Below are positions 1 through 11,020 of a DNA stretch of 64,000 nucleotides, piece after piece (within the stretch, counting starts at the first letter, position 1; each line of letters opens with the position of its first letter). The stretch comes from Leptidea sinapis. Taxonomy: Eukaryota; Arthropoda; Insecta; Lepidoptera; Pieridae. The DNA is taken from positions 806,001 to 870,000 of the forward strand of contig NC_066272.1 of assembly GCF_905404315.1 (NCBI RefSeq), in the 5' to 3' direction. Under the pieces are notes generated by a model, which was not told the DNA's origin, ran no database searches, and saw only the letters and a program-made list of their open reading frames with translations. The position numbers were made by a program, and so were the translations under genes.

Positions 1-375
1 ACCACCACCTAATACAATATTAATAATGTGCTGATGATTGAGTTTTATTTAATCATCACATATAAGAGACATTAACATACTGTGATATTTAATCTTATGG
101 GAATTTATTTCTGAGTTGGGGATGAAACTGCAATTTGTTGCTTGAAAGACATATTATGCAAACACAACTCAAAGAATTGTTTGAGCAAAAATAAGCATTA
201 TCTATGTTATCAGAGGTGTGTAAATCTGTAGAAATACACAACATTGTTAACTTAAATTATTTCTGTTGGAAAGTTTCCCGTAATTTTAAGTTTGTTGTTG
301 TTAGCAATAGACTTTACTTTTTATTTTGTATGTAAATATTAATCCCAGTTCATATTTTACTTGACACATTTTCAG

Positions 376-639
376 GGACTGGAAGGAAGGGTGGAATGAT
401 GTCAGTTTTTCTTATGGGTTGTCATGATCAGCGTAGAAATAAATGGCTAACAGTGACCAAAGTACACACCGGACATGATGACAGCTCATTGGACAGATTG
501 CAAAAAGAACTGACACCCTTGATGATGAAAATATCACAGGATTATAATAAGGTGCCACCTTGGCTAGAATGTAATAGAGGAATGGTACCCGATTTTATAG
601 CCTTGGATCCAAAAAATCAGCCTGTTTGGGAAATCACAG
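376..639 (+). CDS. Lig3: DNA ligase III, penultimate exon (partial gene; 5' exons outside window)
   Basis: This exon encodes part of the OB-fold domain of ATP-dependent DNA ligase III, the nuclear and mitochondrial enzyme that seals nicks in base-excision and single-strand-break repair, usually with XRCC1. Recognisable blocks are GGMMSVFLMGC, KWLTVTK, GHDDSSLDRLQ and PDFIALDPKNQPVWEITG, in the order seen in animal LIG3. A pyrimidine-rich acceptor ending TTTTCAG precedes position 376 and a GTAAAT donor follows 639. The exon ends in phase 1, and the leftover G joins GT of the next exon to keep the frame (ITG-TEL). The gene begins left of the window. Recognition is by motif reading, not by search. 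Confidence 0.9.
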
Positions 640-2073
640 GTAAATATTTATTATTATTGGTGAAAATGACAGAATGACCAAAGTCATGAAACCTTATAAC
701 ACTTTACAAAAATTCCTAAGGTGTAGCAAATGTGGTATAACTCAAACATCATCTCTCTCTGCCATCACCCTGAGACATGAAATGAAATTTCTCATGCAGT
801 TGTAATTATACTGGCACTGACACCCTTATGTTTTGTCACCAGACAGTTTTTTTGCTGACAGTACTGACTAAATACTGCATAACATCTTCTAGACTGGCCA
901 TAAATGTTGTAACAAACAAATTAAAATATATATAGTTTATTTGTTTGAATTCAAATTTGGAACACAGGAAGTTAGTACTATTTTAGAACTTTGATCATCA
1001 TTATTTACCATAGGGAGTGACAATGACATAGCATATTGCAACAACATTTGTTAAACAGCATGAAGCTATAATATATATAATATTAAGTTATAACTAACAC
1101 AATAAATGTTTTATATAAGTAATATTATCAGTGTTTGTCCATTATAATCTAACAGCATGTATATTTGTTTCAGGTATAATAAGAAAATAAATCTGTTTTG
1201 ATTCTGGGCACCGGTCATTACTATAATCACTTATAAATTCGTTTACACCGATCAAATGACACACTCTAAGCTTGTTGGTCTACTGAAACGTGACATTGGC
1301 GAGTTGTGGTGCCCCTTCCACAGAAGCCACTAGAATAGAATAGAAGCTAAATCAGTTTGAAAAGGGGTTTGAAATGGCGAGAAGAACTAAAAAATAATGT
1401 CCCAGCCCATTTTTTAAGTAAAGTACAATGTGGCTATCATTCTGCATCAGTCATGGTATGGTGGGGAGTGTCTTATCAACGAGTCACCAAATTTGTGAAA
1501 AAAAGTAAAAAGATCACACAAAGTGTTTCAACAGACTGTCTTAGATCTTCTTGTGAAGCCTCTTATCAATATACTTTTTCTTAAAATGTACCTTGGATGA
1601 TACAGCAATATCTGGTCACAAGGTACGAACTAACGGAGCTGGGCTGGGCCCTCGTCTAGTCCAGATCTGAACCCCTTGAACAAACTTTGTGAAGTGACTG
1701 AATTTTCGATGGAAACAGTGCGAAAATAAATCTTTTTTATTGTTTGCTAAGACTTCAATAGATAAATACATTAATGTTTTATTAAGTGTTATTAAAAATA
1801 GGTTCTGCAAAAACATATTTTATTTATGGCCATACTAGGTATACAGTATAGATTATATGTATTTATCATTGCACACCAAATTAATTATATGTTGCTTTTT
1901 CATGACACAAATATTCAACAGCAACCATGATCACATAAGACCAAAGTATTTGCGAAGTAGGAAAGAAAAATATAATACTTCTCTATTGCATTCTGAAAGA
2001 TAATTTTTATTATTATCATGTATATGTTGTAGAAAAAAAATAATTTTCTGATTTTTATTTACTTGTTTCACAG
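640..2073 (+). other. Lig3 intron containing a mariner relic
   Basis: The intron is bounded by GTAAAT (640) and a TTTCACAG acceptor (ends 2073). Phase is preserved across it. Apart from the mariner relic at 892-1835 it is AT-rich sequence with no coding signal. Confidence 0.85.
892..1835 (+). mobile_element. Internally deleted mariner-type transposon in the Lig3 intron
   Basis: A transposase remnant on the + strand (about 1357-1730) includes the block HSASVMVWWGVSY. After indels there is a frameshifted version of the WPSSSPDLNPLD block near 1650-1680, then FSMETVR near 1705. Ends match as imperfect TIRs: 890-905 reads TAGACTGGCCATAAAT, and the reverse complement of 1822-1837 reads TAGTATGGCCATAAAT. 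TA lies at both edges (890-891, 1836-1837). The N-terminal DNA-binding half is gone and the rest has frameshifts and stops, so it is dead. It belongs to the same family as the copy at 28749-29909, whose TIRs also contain GCCATAAAT. It sits in the sense orientation relative to Lig3. Confidence 0.7.
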
Positions 2074-2894
2074 GTACAGAGTTAACCAAAGCAAATCAAC
2101 ATACAGCAGATGGTATATCTGTAAGATTTCCAAGGGTAACTAGAATTAGAAACGACAAAGATTGGAAAACAGCCACAAACTTAGAAGAATTGAAACATTT
2201 ATACAAAACCTCTAAAGAAAAAACGGATGTAACTCTACTAAACAAATTGGCTGCAATTTCAGACAACAATGAACCTCCAACAAAAAAAATTAAAGCAAGT
2301 CCATCTAAAATTAAAGGTAGTTTAGATGCTTTTGTTGTTAGAAATAAATCTTCAAGTGAGGAACATTCAAACATAGATGTTAAAGATGAAATCGATATAA
2401 CTCCAAACAAAAAGAAAAGTAAAAAATGTGAGAGTAATACAAGCATGGATGTTAAGGATGAGAAAGATATAACTCCAAAGCAAAAGAAAAAAAAAGAAAG
2501 CAAAATTAATTCAAACATTGACTTAGACACTGAGAGAATCGATAAGATTAAAATTGAAAACCAAACATACCCTGAAAATCCATTACCAGATATATTTAAA
2601 GATTTGAGATTGGGCTTCTACCCTGATTTTATCAGTATACCTGAAGAAGAACGAAGAATCTTTGAAAGACATTGGATTGCTTATGGTGGAGAGGTTGTTA
2701 AATCTATAAAGCAAATGGATGTAGATTATGTTTTACATAATGACAGTGAAATTGAGTTTAGGAAAATGGAGAGATTAAAAAAGAAATTAACAGACAATGT
2801 AAGGCATGTAACAAAGTACTGGTTGATTAATTGTATAAATAATGTTAAACCGTGTGATACTAAGGATTTTGCTGTTTCTGTTCTGCCTTTGTAA
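2074..2894 (+). CDS. Lig3: DNA ligase III, terminal exon with BRCT domain
   Basis: The exon opens with TELTKANQHTADGISVRFPRVTRIRNDKDW (written here as a span, codons from 2076); it holds nucleotidyltransferase motif VI (RFPR-TRIR-DKDW), which closes the catalytic core. A linker of about 130 residues, rich in Lys, Asp and Glu, follows and includes two copies of a DVKDE-x-DITP unit 24 codons apart (about 2376 and 2448). The last 95 or so residues look like a BRCT domain: DIFKDLRLGFYPDF, a Gly-Gly turn (YGGEVV) and the conserved Trp in HVTKYWLINCI. BRCT in LIG3 binds XRCC1, so this is the nuclear-type C-terminus. The stop TAA is at 2892-2894. Antisense ORF 2096-2530 is a shadow. Confidence 0.92.
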
Positions 2895-3015
2895 AGTTTT
2901 AATCTAAATAATTATGTGTAATGGATTTGACCTTCATAATATTTCTATGAGAAATAACTGTTATTGTGCAGTGTATATAAACGTTTTTGCATTTTTATAG
3001 CATATAAAAATCTCT

Positions 3016-3021
3016 ATTAAA
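3016..3021 (+). terminator. Candidate Lig3 polyadenylation signal (ATTAAA)
   Basis: ATTAAA lies 122 bases after the Lig3 stop codon, followed by a U/A-rich stretch (TTTTTATTATTTATT). It is the best variant signal downstream; no canonical AATAAA precedes it after the stop. Confidence 0.4.
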
Positions 3022-3381
3022 ATGTTATAATTTTTATTATTTATTACGGTACGTAAATTTTAGAATAACTTAAATGGATTTGATAGTTGAAATTGTTTCA
3101 TTCGATAGACTGAACCATGAAAGTGGATTATTGGATTATTTGAGTGATGCAATTACTGTGGCATTGAAAATACGCAGGCGTATAAATCCCTACTCTATTC
3201 GGTAATTGGATGTAGGCAATTATTGCGTATTTAAATTATGTATTTCAATTTTTGGATGATAAATTAGTGTAGGTTTATTACAGTTTAAAACAAATACAAT
3301 ACCCACACTTAAGTCGCATCTGGAATTCGGAGTCCGAACGTAAATTAAGTAGAAGTATTTCAACCGACACTTCGTTCTTGG

Positions 3382-4225
3382 ATGCATCTCGAGCAAGATG
3401 AATGGCATTTACTTGGTATGCAAGACAATTTAATTCAAGATTTTAATTCTGCACAGATCGTTAGTGCGTTAAGGTTGTTAATAAACCATATTGAAACAGA
3501 AGTGTTCGATTTCCGCCTGCTGAGAAACGTGCATATTAATATAACATTGCCCTATATGTTTGAATATTTTAGAATCTTAGCAGCATTAATTAATGCTTCT
3601 TACGTGTTGATAGTGGATAATGTCCATGCATCTGATTTGTTACAAATAGTCCGGGTAAGGATAAACAAGCCCAATACACTGGCAGATCTTGTCGCCAGAC
3701 ATAACTTGGACAGAATGAGAGCACAGTTCCAGCCCATGTCTGCGGATATGGCAGAGTTTAATGACTTTCCTACGCTGACCGAAGAAGAAATAATATTATT
3801 TAGCCTCGGTATATATCAGCTGAAACAAGCGACAAGAGAGTTACTATGGAGAGCATGTTCAACCAGATGGAGCTTTTAGCATTGAGCTCAGTGGTGGAAT
3901 TCCTCTAGAGCTTGTAAGGGAATTGGAGGGAAAGGACTAGTGGTTGATTAGAGGCGAATACAATACCGACACATCAGATCCCAAACATACCTACTATCTG
4001 TATATTGCACTGGATAGAACAGCAACCGGGCGTCGAGCATTAAAACATTGTTATTGCACATGCCATATAGGAAAGAGAGCCACCGGATGTTGCTCCCATA
4101 CTATGTGCATAGTCTGGTACATGGGTTATGCTAGACGTGACCCTTACCTCAGCCCACCCGCAATAAGTTTAGATGACGTATTTGTAAGACTAGAAAATGT
4201 TTATTTATATGTCATTAACTTATGA
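3382..4225 (+). pseudogene. Transposon-type gene with C-terminal SWIM zinc finger, broken
   Basis: This is an intronless reading frame broken in two places. Segment 1 (3382 to about 3835) encodes a mostly helical region with the blocks KPNTLADLVARHNLDRMRAQF and FPTLTEEEIILFSLGIYQLKQA. After one frameshift near 3835 the frame continues with ESYYGEHVQPDGAF, meets one TAG stop near 3939, and then runs from WLIRGEYNTDTSDPKHTYYL to the zinc finger CYCTCHIGKRATGCCSH (C-x-C-x8-C-x-H, a SWIM finger) and WYMGYARRDP. I recognise this as the C-terminal half of a multi-copy family of transposon-derived proteins in invertebrates. I cannot assign it to a named superfamily. No nuclease domain or TIR was found. 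It lies on the same strand as Lig3, about 490 bases downstream of its stop. A 43-codon ORF at 3074-3205 may or may not belong to it. Confidence 0.6.
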
Positions 4226-6490
4226 GTTATTACCACTGATTTTAAGCAAGAATGTTAAGGTTAATATTGTTTATTTCTCCCAGCGCCATCACACCTTGCC
4301 AGAGCGTTTTTTTCTAAGTTAGTAATGTTGCCCTTACCTTGTAATAGCGATCAAACAAAATAAATGCTGTTAAGTAATAAGTTGATAAATATTTTTTATT
4401 TATATTTTATGACGAATTTTTTTTTCCAACACTATTCATCAACCTTACCACTGTTTTACTATCAAGTATTATGTCATAACGTAAGATATCCATGCTTTTA
4501 ATAGTGACACTCCAACCTTTTTATCACCAATGGATTTTTTTTTAATTATTTTATTACGACGTAACCATTGTGCCCACAGATTGGTAGTAATAGTAAAAAA
4601 TGTTAGGAATTGTGTATTCTATTCGAATATAGTACTTTTTCTCTTTGGCCGGCATTTTCATTTTTTGGTCCAAAAATGTATGAAACGTGAATGATGTTCT
4701 GTGAAATACATTCTGTTTCACGTCGCAGAATCTCATTTCGACGAAACTTTCACGGCAAATAACTTATGTCATTAGGAATAACTTATGCTGCGTTTATTAT
4801 AGACATTGAATAAGGGTTCTGTTAAATTTATAATCAAGAAACAAATTAAAAACTGATTTAATGGTCCAATTGTGTTGTCTTCGAAGGGCCGATCGTTTTA
4901 TTATACTTTTTACTAGCAGATAATAAAAATATTCCTAACTGAATATTGAATATAATTTTCAGATAATTGAAAATAGATCTTTCTCAGTTATAATTGTTGT
5001 TGTTGTTTCTTGTTGTATTTATCTTAACTTCAATCGTGATTGCACAATTACACAATAATACCCGGGCAGTATTTTCTATTAAAGCAATATTTACCGTGAC
5101 CAGTGTTATAGGTAGGTACGCCCTAGAAACACGAAATCCCATTTACCTGAAAACGACTGAATAAAATGTTATGGCAAATGGCTATTCTTATTCGCACGAC
5201 AGAGCACAGGAGGCTCGTAACCAAAACAAATATCGCTCATAACAGTCGAAAACACCTTTCGCTAGCTACATATCGTGTTTGCCGTTTTAAATTTTCAACG
5301 GTTTTGCAGACTTTGTGTACGCCAAGTTAATTATTTACTCTGAAACCCGGACTACGCGCGAAAAGCCCGTGGGATTTTAACATTATTATGTTGTACCGGA
5401 TAATTATTAAAATGTGACTTTACTAAAGAGTAAATTTTATTTGTACTAGAGCGGCCGCCCGCGGCTTCACCCTCGCAGATTTTTATATATAGGTTTGTTG
5501 GCCATTGAATTTTGTTCACAATTTAAATTTTTTGCCGACCGGACCCGACAGATGTTCTATTCATAATAAAAAAGACTCCTGCAGGAGGAGTTTCGTGAAA
5601 TCCGTTCTTAACTGACCTCTACTCGGCGAAAGGAATATTCCTATAAAATTTCAAATCTCCACGCTTTATGGTTCCAGAGATATCTTAATAAGTCAATACA
5701 TCGGTGGAAATCTCTTATATACTCGTATATATAGATTGACAGGAAATGATACTTAAGTACCAGTCGCAATAACAAACAGATAAACTATTTGACAGTCTTT
5801 AAAATCATTTTAAGTGCTTTCATCAGAATTCAATTAGTTACAAGTTTTTGATTTAAAAAAAATATATTTTTAATTTATTTGATAAAACACCATACCTACG
5901 AATCTCTAACTACTATTCTCCCTTTAGCGAATAATGTTCTACTTCAAAGCAAACTACAAAATGGAACTGAAATGGTTTTTATATCGCCGTGTAGCGGCCG
6001 ACTCCTATATACTCTGCGATCCGAGATTGATACAATAATAATTTCCTGCATTATAGTATTAATTATATTTTATCCACATAATGTGGGTTAATTTAAGGTT
6101 TCATTTTAAACCTTAAAAAATTAAAAATAATTCGAATAACGAATCCATGAAAAATTTACTTAAAGGCAGAAGCAAAAAAGGCCAAGAAATAAAGTACGTA
6201 AAACCGCCTACCTTTATGTTATTATTAACGCTTCGAGACAGCATTACCTATTAAAAAAAGGTCAAGCGTAAGTCTGACTCGCACACAAATGTATCCCGTA
6301 CAAGAAGCAACTTTTAAATACTTATTTTATTGTAAAAGAATTCCTTTTTCTTATATCCATGTCGGCTATTTGGATTTCGACATCTTGGTTTTCATTATTT
6401 GTTGTTAAAACGGTAATAGTAACATTATTATTATATTTGGAGAGGGTGGTTATTTGTCTACTCCTAATGAGTCCTCCTCGCCACTCGTAT
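4226..6490. other. No gene seen; AT-rich, one GC-rich repeat scrap
   Basis: Only short chance ORFs occur. Near 5450-5480 there is a GC-rich scrap (GCGGCCGCCCGCGGCTTCAC) of a type often found at the ends of lepidopteran repeats. Nothing else was recognised. Confidence 0.5.
4359..4364 (+). terminator. AATAAA after the SWIM-finger pseudogene
   Basis: A canonical AATAAA lies about 135 bases beyond the end of the SWIM-finger frame, on the same strand. It could be its old polyadenylation signal, but in AT-rich DNA this hexamer also occurs by chance. Confidence 0.3.
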
Positions 6491-7125
6491 TTACAAACCG
6501 CAGTACCTTCTTGACGCGAGTATTACATCAGCCTCTGGGAGCAGGGTGTAGTCGCCAAGGATGGTGTTACACATAAATGATTGGGCTGCGATCGCAGAGG
6601 AGATGAAGAGGCGTTTTGTCGGCCAAAGGCAAGGCATATCGTTATTTAATCCGACCACACTGAGGTGCTTATTTAGGCGACAGTGCCCAGTTAACATCCT
6701 GGTGAGTATGCATAGGTTTTTCCTGCTCAATGATAGGGCTATATTCGCGTTTCTATTATTGTTTGGCTTTATCAATGCTTTGGAATGGTTTAAAACTGTT
6801 GAATTGCTCCAGCGTTTAAATGCTTTCTTGTTGACATTGGTTGCTCAGGGTATGATGAATGGCGCTCTTAGGCAGTCAATAAATAGGTTCCGGTCCGTTT
6901 TGGATGACTTTAGCTCCAGCTCTTGCGAGCTTATCGGACATTGCATTGCCTATGATTCCGGCATGCCCTAGAACCCATCTGAGGCTCACTCTATTTTTCA
7001 TGAGTAATGTGTTTCGGCAATCAATGCAGTTTTTGACTAATTTTGACGCCGTCAAGTCAGCGTCTAAAGGAAACAATACTGCCTGACTGTTAGAGTGAAT
7101 GTATATGTTTTGGTTGAAGTAGCCT
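6491..7125 (-). pseudogene. RNase H-like tail of a non-LTR retrotransposon
   Basis: Read on the minus strand, 7125 to about 6876 encodes IYIHSNSQAV, then NRVSLRWVLGHAGIIGNAMSDKLARAGA. These are the RNase H blocks found at the end of the polymerase of some LINEs (I/R1/LOA-type). The catalytic Asp usually found in SDSQA is Asn here (SNSQA). After several stops, 6775-6600 gives LTGHCRLNKHLSVVGL, the usual post-RNase H region before a Cys-rich end. RNase H would remove the RNA template strand during reverse transcription. The copy is dead: stop codons interrupt both parts and no reverse transcriptase sequence lies upstream. Confidence 0.7.
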
Positions 7126-9516
7126 TCTCGTTTATCTCTGCTTTAAATATCGTAGTTAAACTCCCCAACCAGACTTTGTTGTTCATCCAGTCGTCTCTAG
7201 AAGGTAGTTCCACAATATAGTGTTTGAACTGTCAAACCACTGGGTTAATTGTGGACTCATTTGATCAGGTATCATCCCTAGTAAAGCTGCTGCGACATCC
7301 TGTTACATGACCCCCTCTGGACGACTGCACTGGTTAACTATCAGGTACAAAACTCTTAAAATTATTGCAATATAATACTAATAAAGTGTTTTATTGCACA
7401 ATCAACAGATTTCAGCTATATTATAGAGATCTGTATCTAACGGGCTTTCTACTCCACATTATCTTCGTTGCTATGAAATTTCAATTGAATAACACCGTTA
7501 TTGCCGGCAGTAACATTTTATTCGCAACAGACGGTAGAGTTTCCATTCAGCTTTATAAAATATTAACATGATGCCGGTGGAGTACCTCTGCAGCTTGCAT
7601 CTATTTTGTGAAATATTTAACGCAAATCTAATATTTAGAACAATATTGTTTGAAATCAACAGTAATTTAAAAGCATTCGTTTCAATTCACAGGAAAGATA
7701 ATCGAACAATATTGGGAATAGCATTAAAGGTTAAGGTAAGACCGGGATTAAATCAAATATATAGATACAATGTGATATTTAAAACTATAATTAAAAAGCT
7801 CAATATCTTTATATATCGTACGTGTCTCGATAATTTTAATTATAATTGTGATTCTTGGTAGGATACAAGAGCAAAGTAATGAATATATTGTATTATCATC
7901 GAATGGATTCTTTTATACAAGGGGTCACCTGATGATAAGTGAGCACCGCCTCCCATATTCGACCACACCTTAAATATGGCACCTTAGATCACTCAACTAA
8001 CATGTCTTAACTTTAGTATTGCTATAGTAATGATTCATCTGGCTGTCGCCTGTAATGCAACATGCTACAGATTTACGAAAAAAATTGATATGATCGCGAT
8101 ATAACATCGCGTTTCAAAAGTTTTAAATTCAAAAAATTTTTTTTAATTATTCAAGGATTCCTGGACTATAAGGTTTACAAAATATGTTTATGAAATTAAG
8201 GGAAGCTCAAACAAACTGACAAATATCCATATGATCTATGGTGGATCTATGGTGGTGATAATAACCATAATTGATAGTTTATCTTTATCTTTCATGTTCA
8301 TTGATCAATTACAAATTTATTTTATAAGTGCTACATTAAGTTGAACTTCGTTTACATGGCAATATGTATTAAATTTACATAATGTATTAAATTTCGTTCA
8401 TAATATATAAAGTGTTTGATTTTTTGCGTGCATCTCTCATTAATTTTCTAAAATTATGTTTCTTCCGTCCCGTCGTTGAAACAGACCGACAGAAATAACA
8501 CAGAAAAAACAAAACCAGAAATTTACGAAATCAGTTTTTCTGTTTTAAGTACATCATACATTTACATCCCTTTAGTAAAAGGATGTTCTTTGTAAATAAA
8601 ATGATAGATTTTATATTTCCCAAATGATATCCGGACGTGGTCGGGGTTGACTACTAGTTTATAATACTGTGGTAAGAATTGTATCGAGTTCTAGACCAGA
8701 GTTGAAACTAGAGTTCTTAGATAAATGGTGTTCACGAGCTCGTTTAGCAAATGTATGATGGATGATGATTGATTGGGAGCGACCGACGTAGAAGACTTAC
8801 AATAATTATAGTTAAAAGCAATATATCGATTGAAACTTACTGTTATTATCACTGTATTAATTATTAATCATAATAAATTTATTTATGTTTGCCTGTACGA
8901 AGCAGTAGAGATCCCTGTAAGTGCAAGCCAAGTAAATAGTGAAAAGAATTAAAAATGGCGTGGGTTAGCATTATTTTTCACTCACGCTCTGTTGCTATCT
9001 TTAGTCACACACTCGGAAGTGATGCCTGCGATAAAATCGTTATTATATTAATGACAAAAATATTATCGTTCTTAAATTATCTTTGGGATACTGGAAAAAA
9101 CGATTGTGGATGAAAGTTACTTATATTCTTATGATTTAGATAGATCATCAATCAAATACTGTAAATAGTTAATTTGATACTGATTACTTGCTAAAGCCCC
9201 TCGTTCAATGAATACAACTTTGATACCCTGATACGATGACATAAACAAATCCGCACTTGTTTTATGACATGTCATAATGGAGTTCATTTATTCATGAAGC
9301 CTCTCCTCTCTCGTCGAGCTCCAGTTAATTATTACTCGGTTTGGCGAGTGACACTGGCACTTTCAAATTGGATTACTTACACTATTATTATGTGATAGCG
9401 AATTTGGTGATATTTTTAACGCTGTGAATAATCATGATGTGAGTTTAACTAACTCTTGTGTTGAAAACTCCACATGACTCTAATTACACTGTATTCTGAA
9501 CTGTCTCTCAAATAAA
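7126..9516. other. No gene seen; AT-rich
   Basis: It contains only unconvincing ORFs such as 7365-7571 and 7568-7861. One LINE 3'-end scrap lies at about 7918-7985 (listed separately). Confidence 0.5.
7918..7985 (-). mobile_element. LINE 3'-end stub
   Basis: The text GGGTCACCTGATGATAAGTG followed by a CACCGCC block is the reverse complement of the 3' end of the LINE at about 41.7-44.2 kb (compare 44175-44215). Confidence 0.5.
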
Positions 9517-10100
9517 TTTTACCAGTGGGAGGCTCTTTTGAACGAGATACCGGCAAAATTATGGGTGCCAGAACGGCTCCTTTTTCTGCCGTGAAGCAGT
9601 AATGTTTTAGCATTATTGTTTCGGTCTGAAGAACGCCGTAGCTAGTGTAATTACTGGACAAATATTTTATGTCTCAAGGTGAAGTGCTATTGTAGTGCCG
9701 CTCAGAATTTTTGTTTTTTTTTCAAGAATTCCACCTACTAGGCTCCGTAACATTGCTATATCTTTTAAATTGGATTTTGTTATATTTTATAATAATCTCC
9801 CAAATGATATTAAAATATTACCTTTTAAAAAATTTAAATGTATCGTAAAAAATAAATTAACATCTAAGCTATCTATCTATTATTATGTGAACGATTATTT
9901 GAATGATAAAGATAGTTGGAATTAATGTTCTAAATTTTGTAAATGAATATTGTAATGCTCATTTGAATGCTATTGTAACTTTTGTACTTCATCCTGACTG
10001 ACCTGAATAACTTTTTGACTTTAACTTTGACTTTGAATCCTGAGTGGCACTGCAACAGTTGAACGTATCGCTCGTCTCGTCCCTTATTATCATGAAAAAA
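9517..10100 (+). repeat. 310-bp hairpin repeat, copy 1, split by a LINE tail
   Basis: The segment from 9517 (ACCAGTGGGAGGCTC) to about 9729 and the segment from about 10035 (GAATCCTGAGTGGCACTG) to 10100 together make one copy of the family also seen whole at 46522-46838. The two halves of its internal hairpin lie on either side of the inserted sequence 9730-10034. Confidence 0.75.
9730..10034 (+). mobile_element. 5'-truncated jockey-like LINE tail nested in the 310-bp repeat
   Basis: It encodes the C-terminus of a jockey-type reverse transcriptase protein (FYNNLPNDIKILPFKKFKCI, then VNDYLNDKDSWN and stop at about 9922). A short 3' UTR follows, with a tail of ACTTTG-like units. GAAT occurs on both flanks (9726-9729, 10035-10038), a possible short target duplication. 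About 300 bp survive of an element normally several kb long. Confidence 0.7.
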
Positions 10101-10599
10101 TACATCTAACTTCAAACCCAGCATACTTCTAATACCTATAATACTCATATTTTTTCAACCACTATTCCAAATGTAAAATACATAGATACTAGTTATGTAA
10201 TTCTCAGTACTTATCAATTATTGTATTTATAAAGACTATTATTATGTGTTTATATGTAGTTATTATTATATTTGTAGTTAAGTGTCGTCATATTACTAAT
10301 AATCAGCTTAACTCTAAGTCGAGTAAAGAAGAGCGATTTTTACGACACATTACATTTATTTATTTTGAAAAATTATTTACGATACTTAGATACGTACGTA
10401 TTGTATTACTAACCCCGCCTTTATGGTTTAAAGCACAGACACAACCTTGTATTATTATTGAATACAGTTACATTTATGATGTTCTGTAGTTCATTTGCAT
10501 TCAGAATTAATCAATGAACATTCCTACTAGGAATCTACACAAATAATAACACGTAGAGTTAAGGGAAGTCGGTCATGAGACCAACCAAAAAGACTGGTA

Positions 10600-10745
10600 C
10601 CAATCACCTGATGTTGAGTGATCACCCCCGCTTACATTCTCCTACAACTCTAAGAGGAAAAGACGTTCCCGGTCTTTTAGGAAGGTGCACGCACATACTT
10701 TGAAGAAACCCATATCGTATCGGCCTGGAAACCCATTCCCAGTAG
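10600..10745 (-). mobile_element. LINE 3'-end stub
   Basis: The blocks TCACCTGATGTTGAGTGATC, CCGGTCTTTTAGGAAGGTG and CCCATATCGTATCGGCCTGG match, in reverse complement, the C-terminal codons and 3' UTR of the 41.7-44.2 kb LINE. Confidence 0.65.
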
Positions 10746-10784
10746 AAGGCAGAAAGTTAGAATTATCAAGGAAAAATTTTCAAT

Positions 10785-11020
10785 GTTTTTTTTATTGACA
10801 CACTTTACACATATTGTCTAGCCCCAAATTAGGCATATTAAGTATAACCTATTGTATGGATGCCAGACAACAACATATTTAATACTATTGACATCTACAT
10901 GAACATACAAAAATACATATTATATAAACATCCATGACTCGGAAACAAACATTAATATTCATCATACAAACGTTTGCACCTACCGGAGTTCCAACCCGGG
11001 ACCCCTATTTCAGTAGTGAG
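10785..11020 (-). mobile_element. tRNA-headed SINE, antisense copy
   Basis: In reverse complement it matches the full SINE at 35738-36005: head end at about 11010 (GTTCCAACCCGGGACCC, a degenerate B box), then CATCATACAAACG, TCCATGACTCGGAAAC and the terminal TTATTGACACACTTTACAC block. Confidence 0.7.

Noticed and set aside
2096..2530. 144-codon Phe/Leu-rich minus-strand ORF
   Set aside because: It is the antisense shadow of the Lys-rich Lig3 linker.
3074..3205. 43-codon ORF between Lig3 and the SWIM-finger gene
   Set aside because: Protein-like but unrecognised and too short to separate from chance; noted only as a possible part of the SWIM-finger element.
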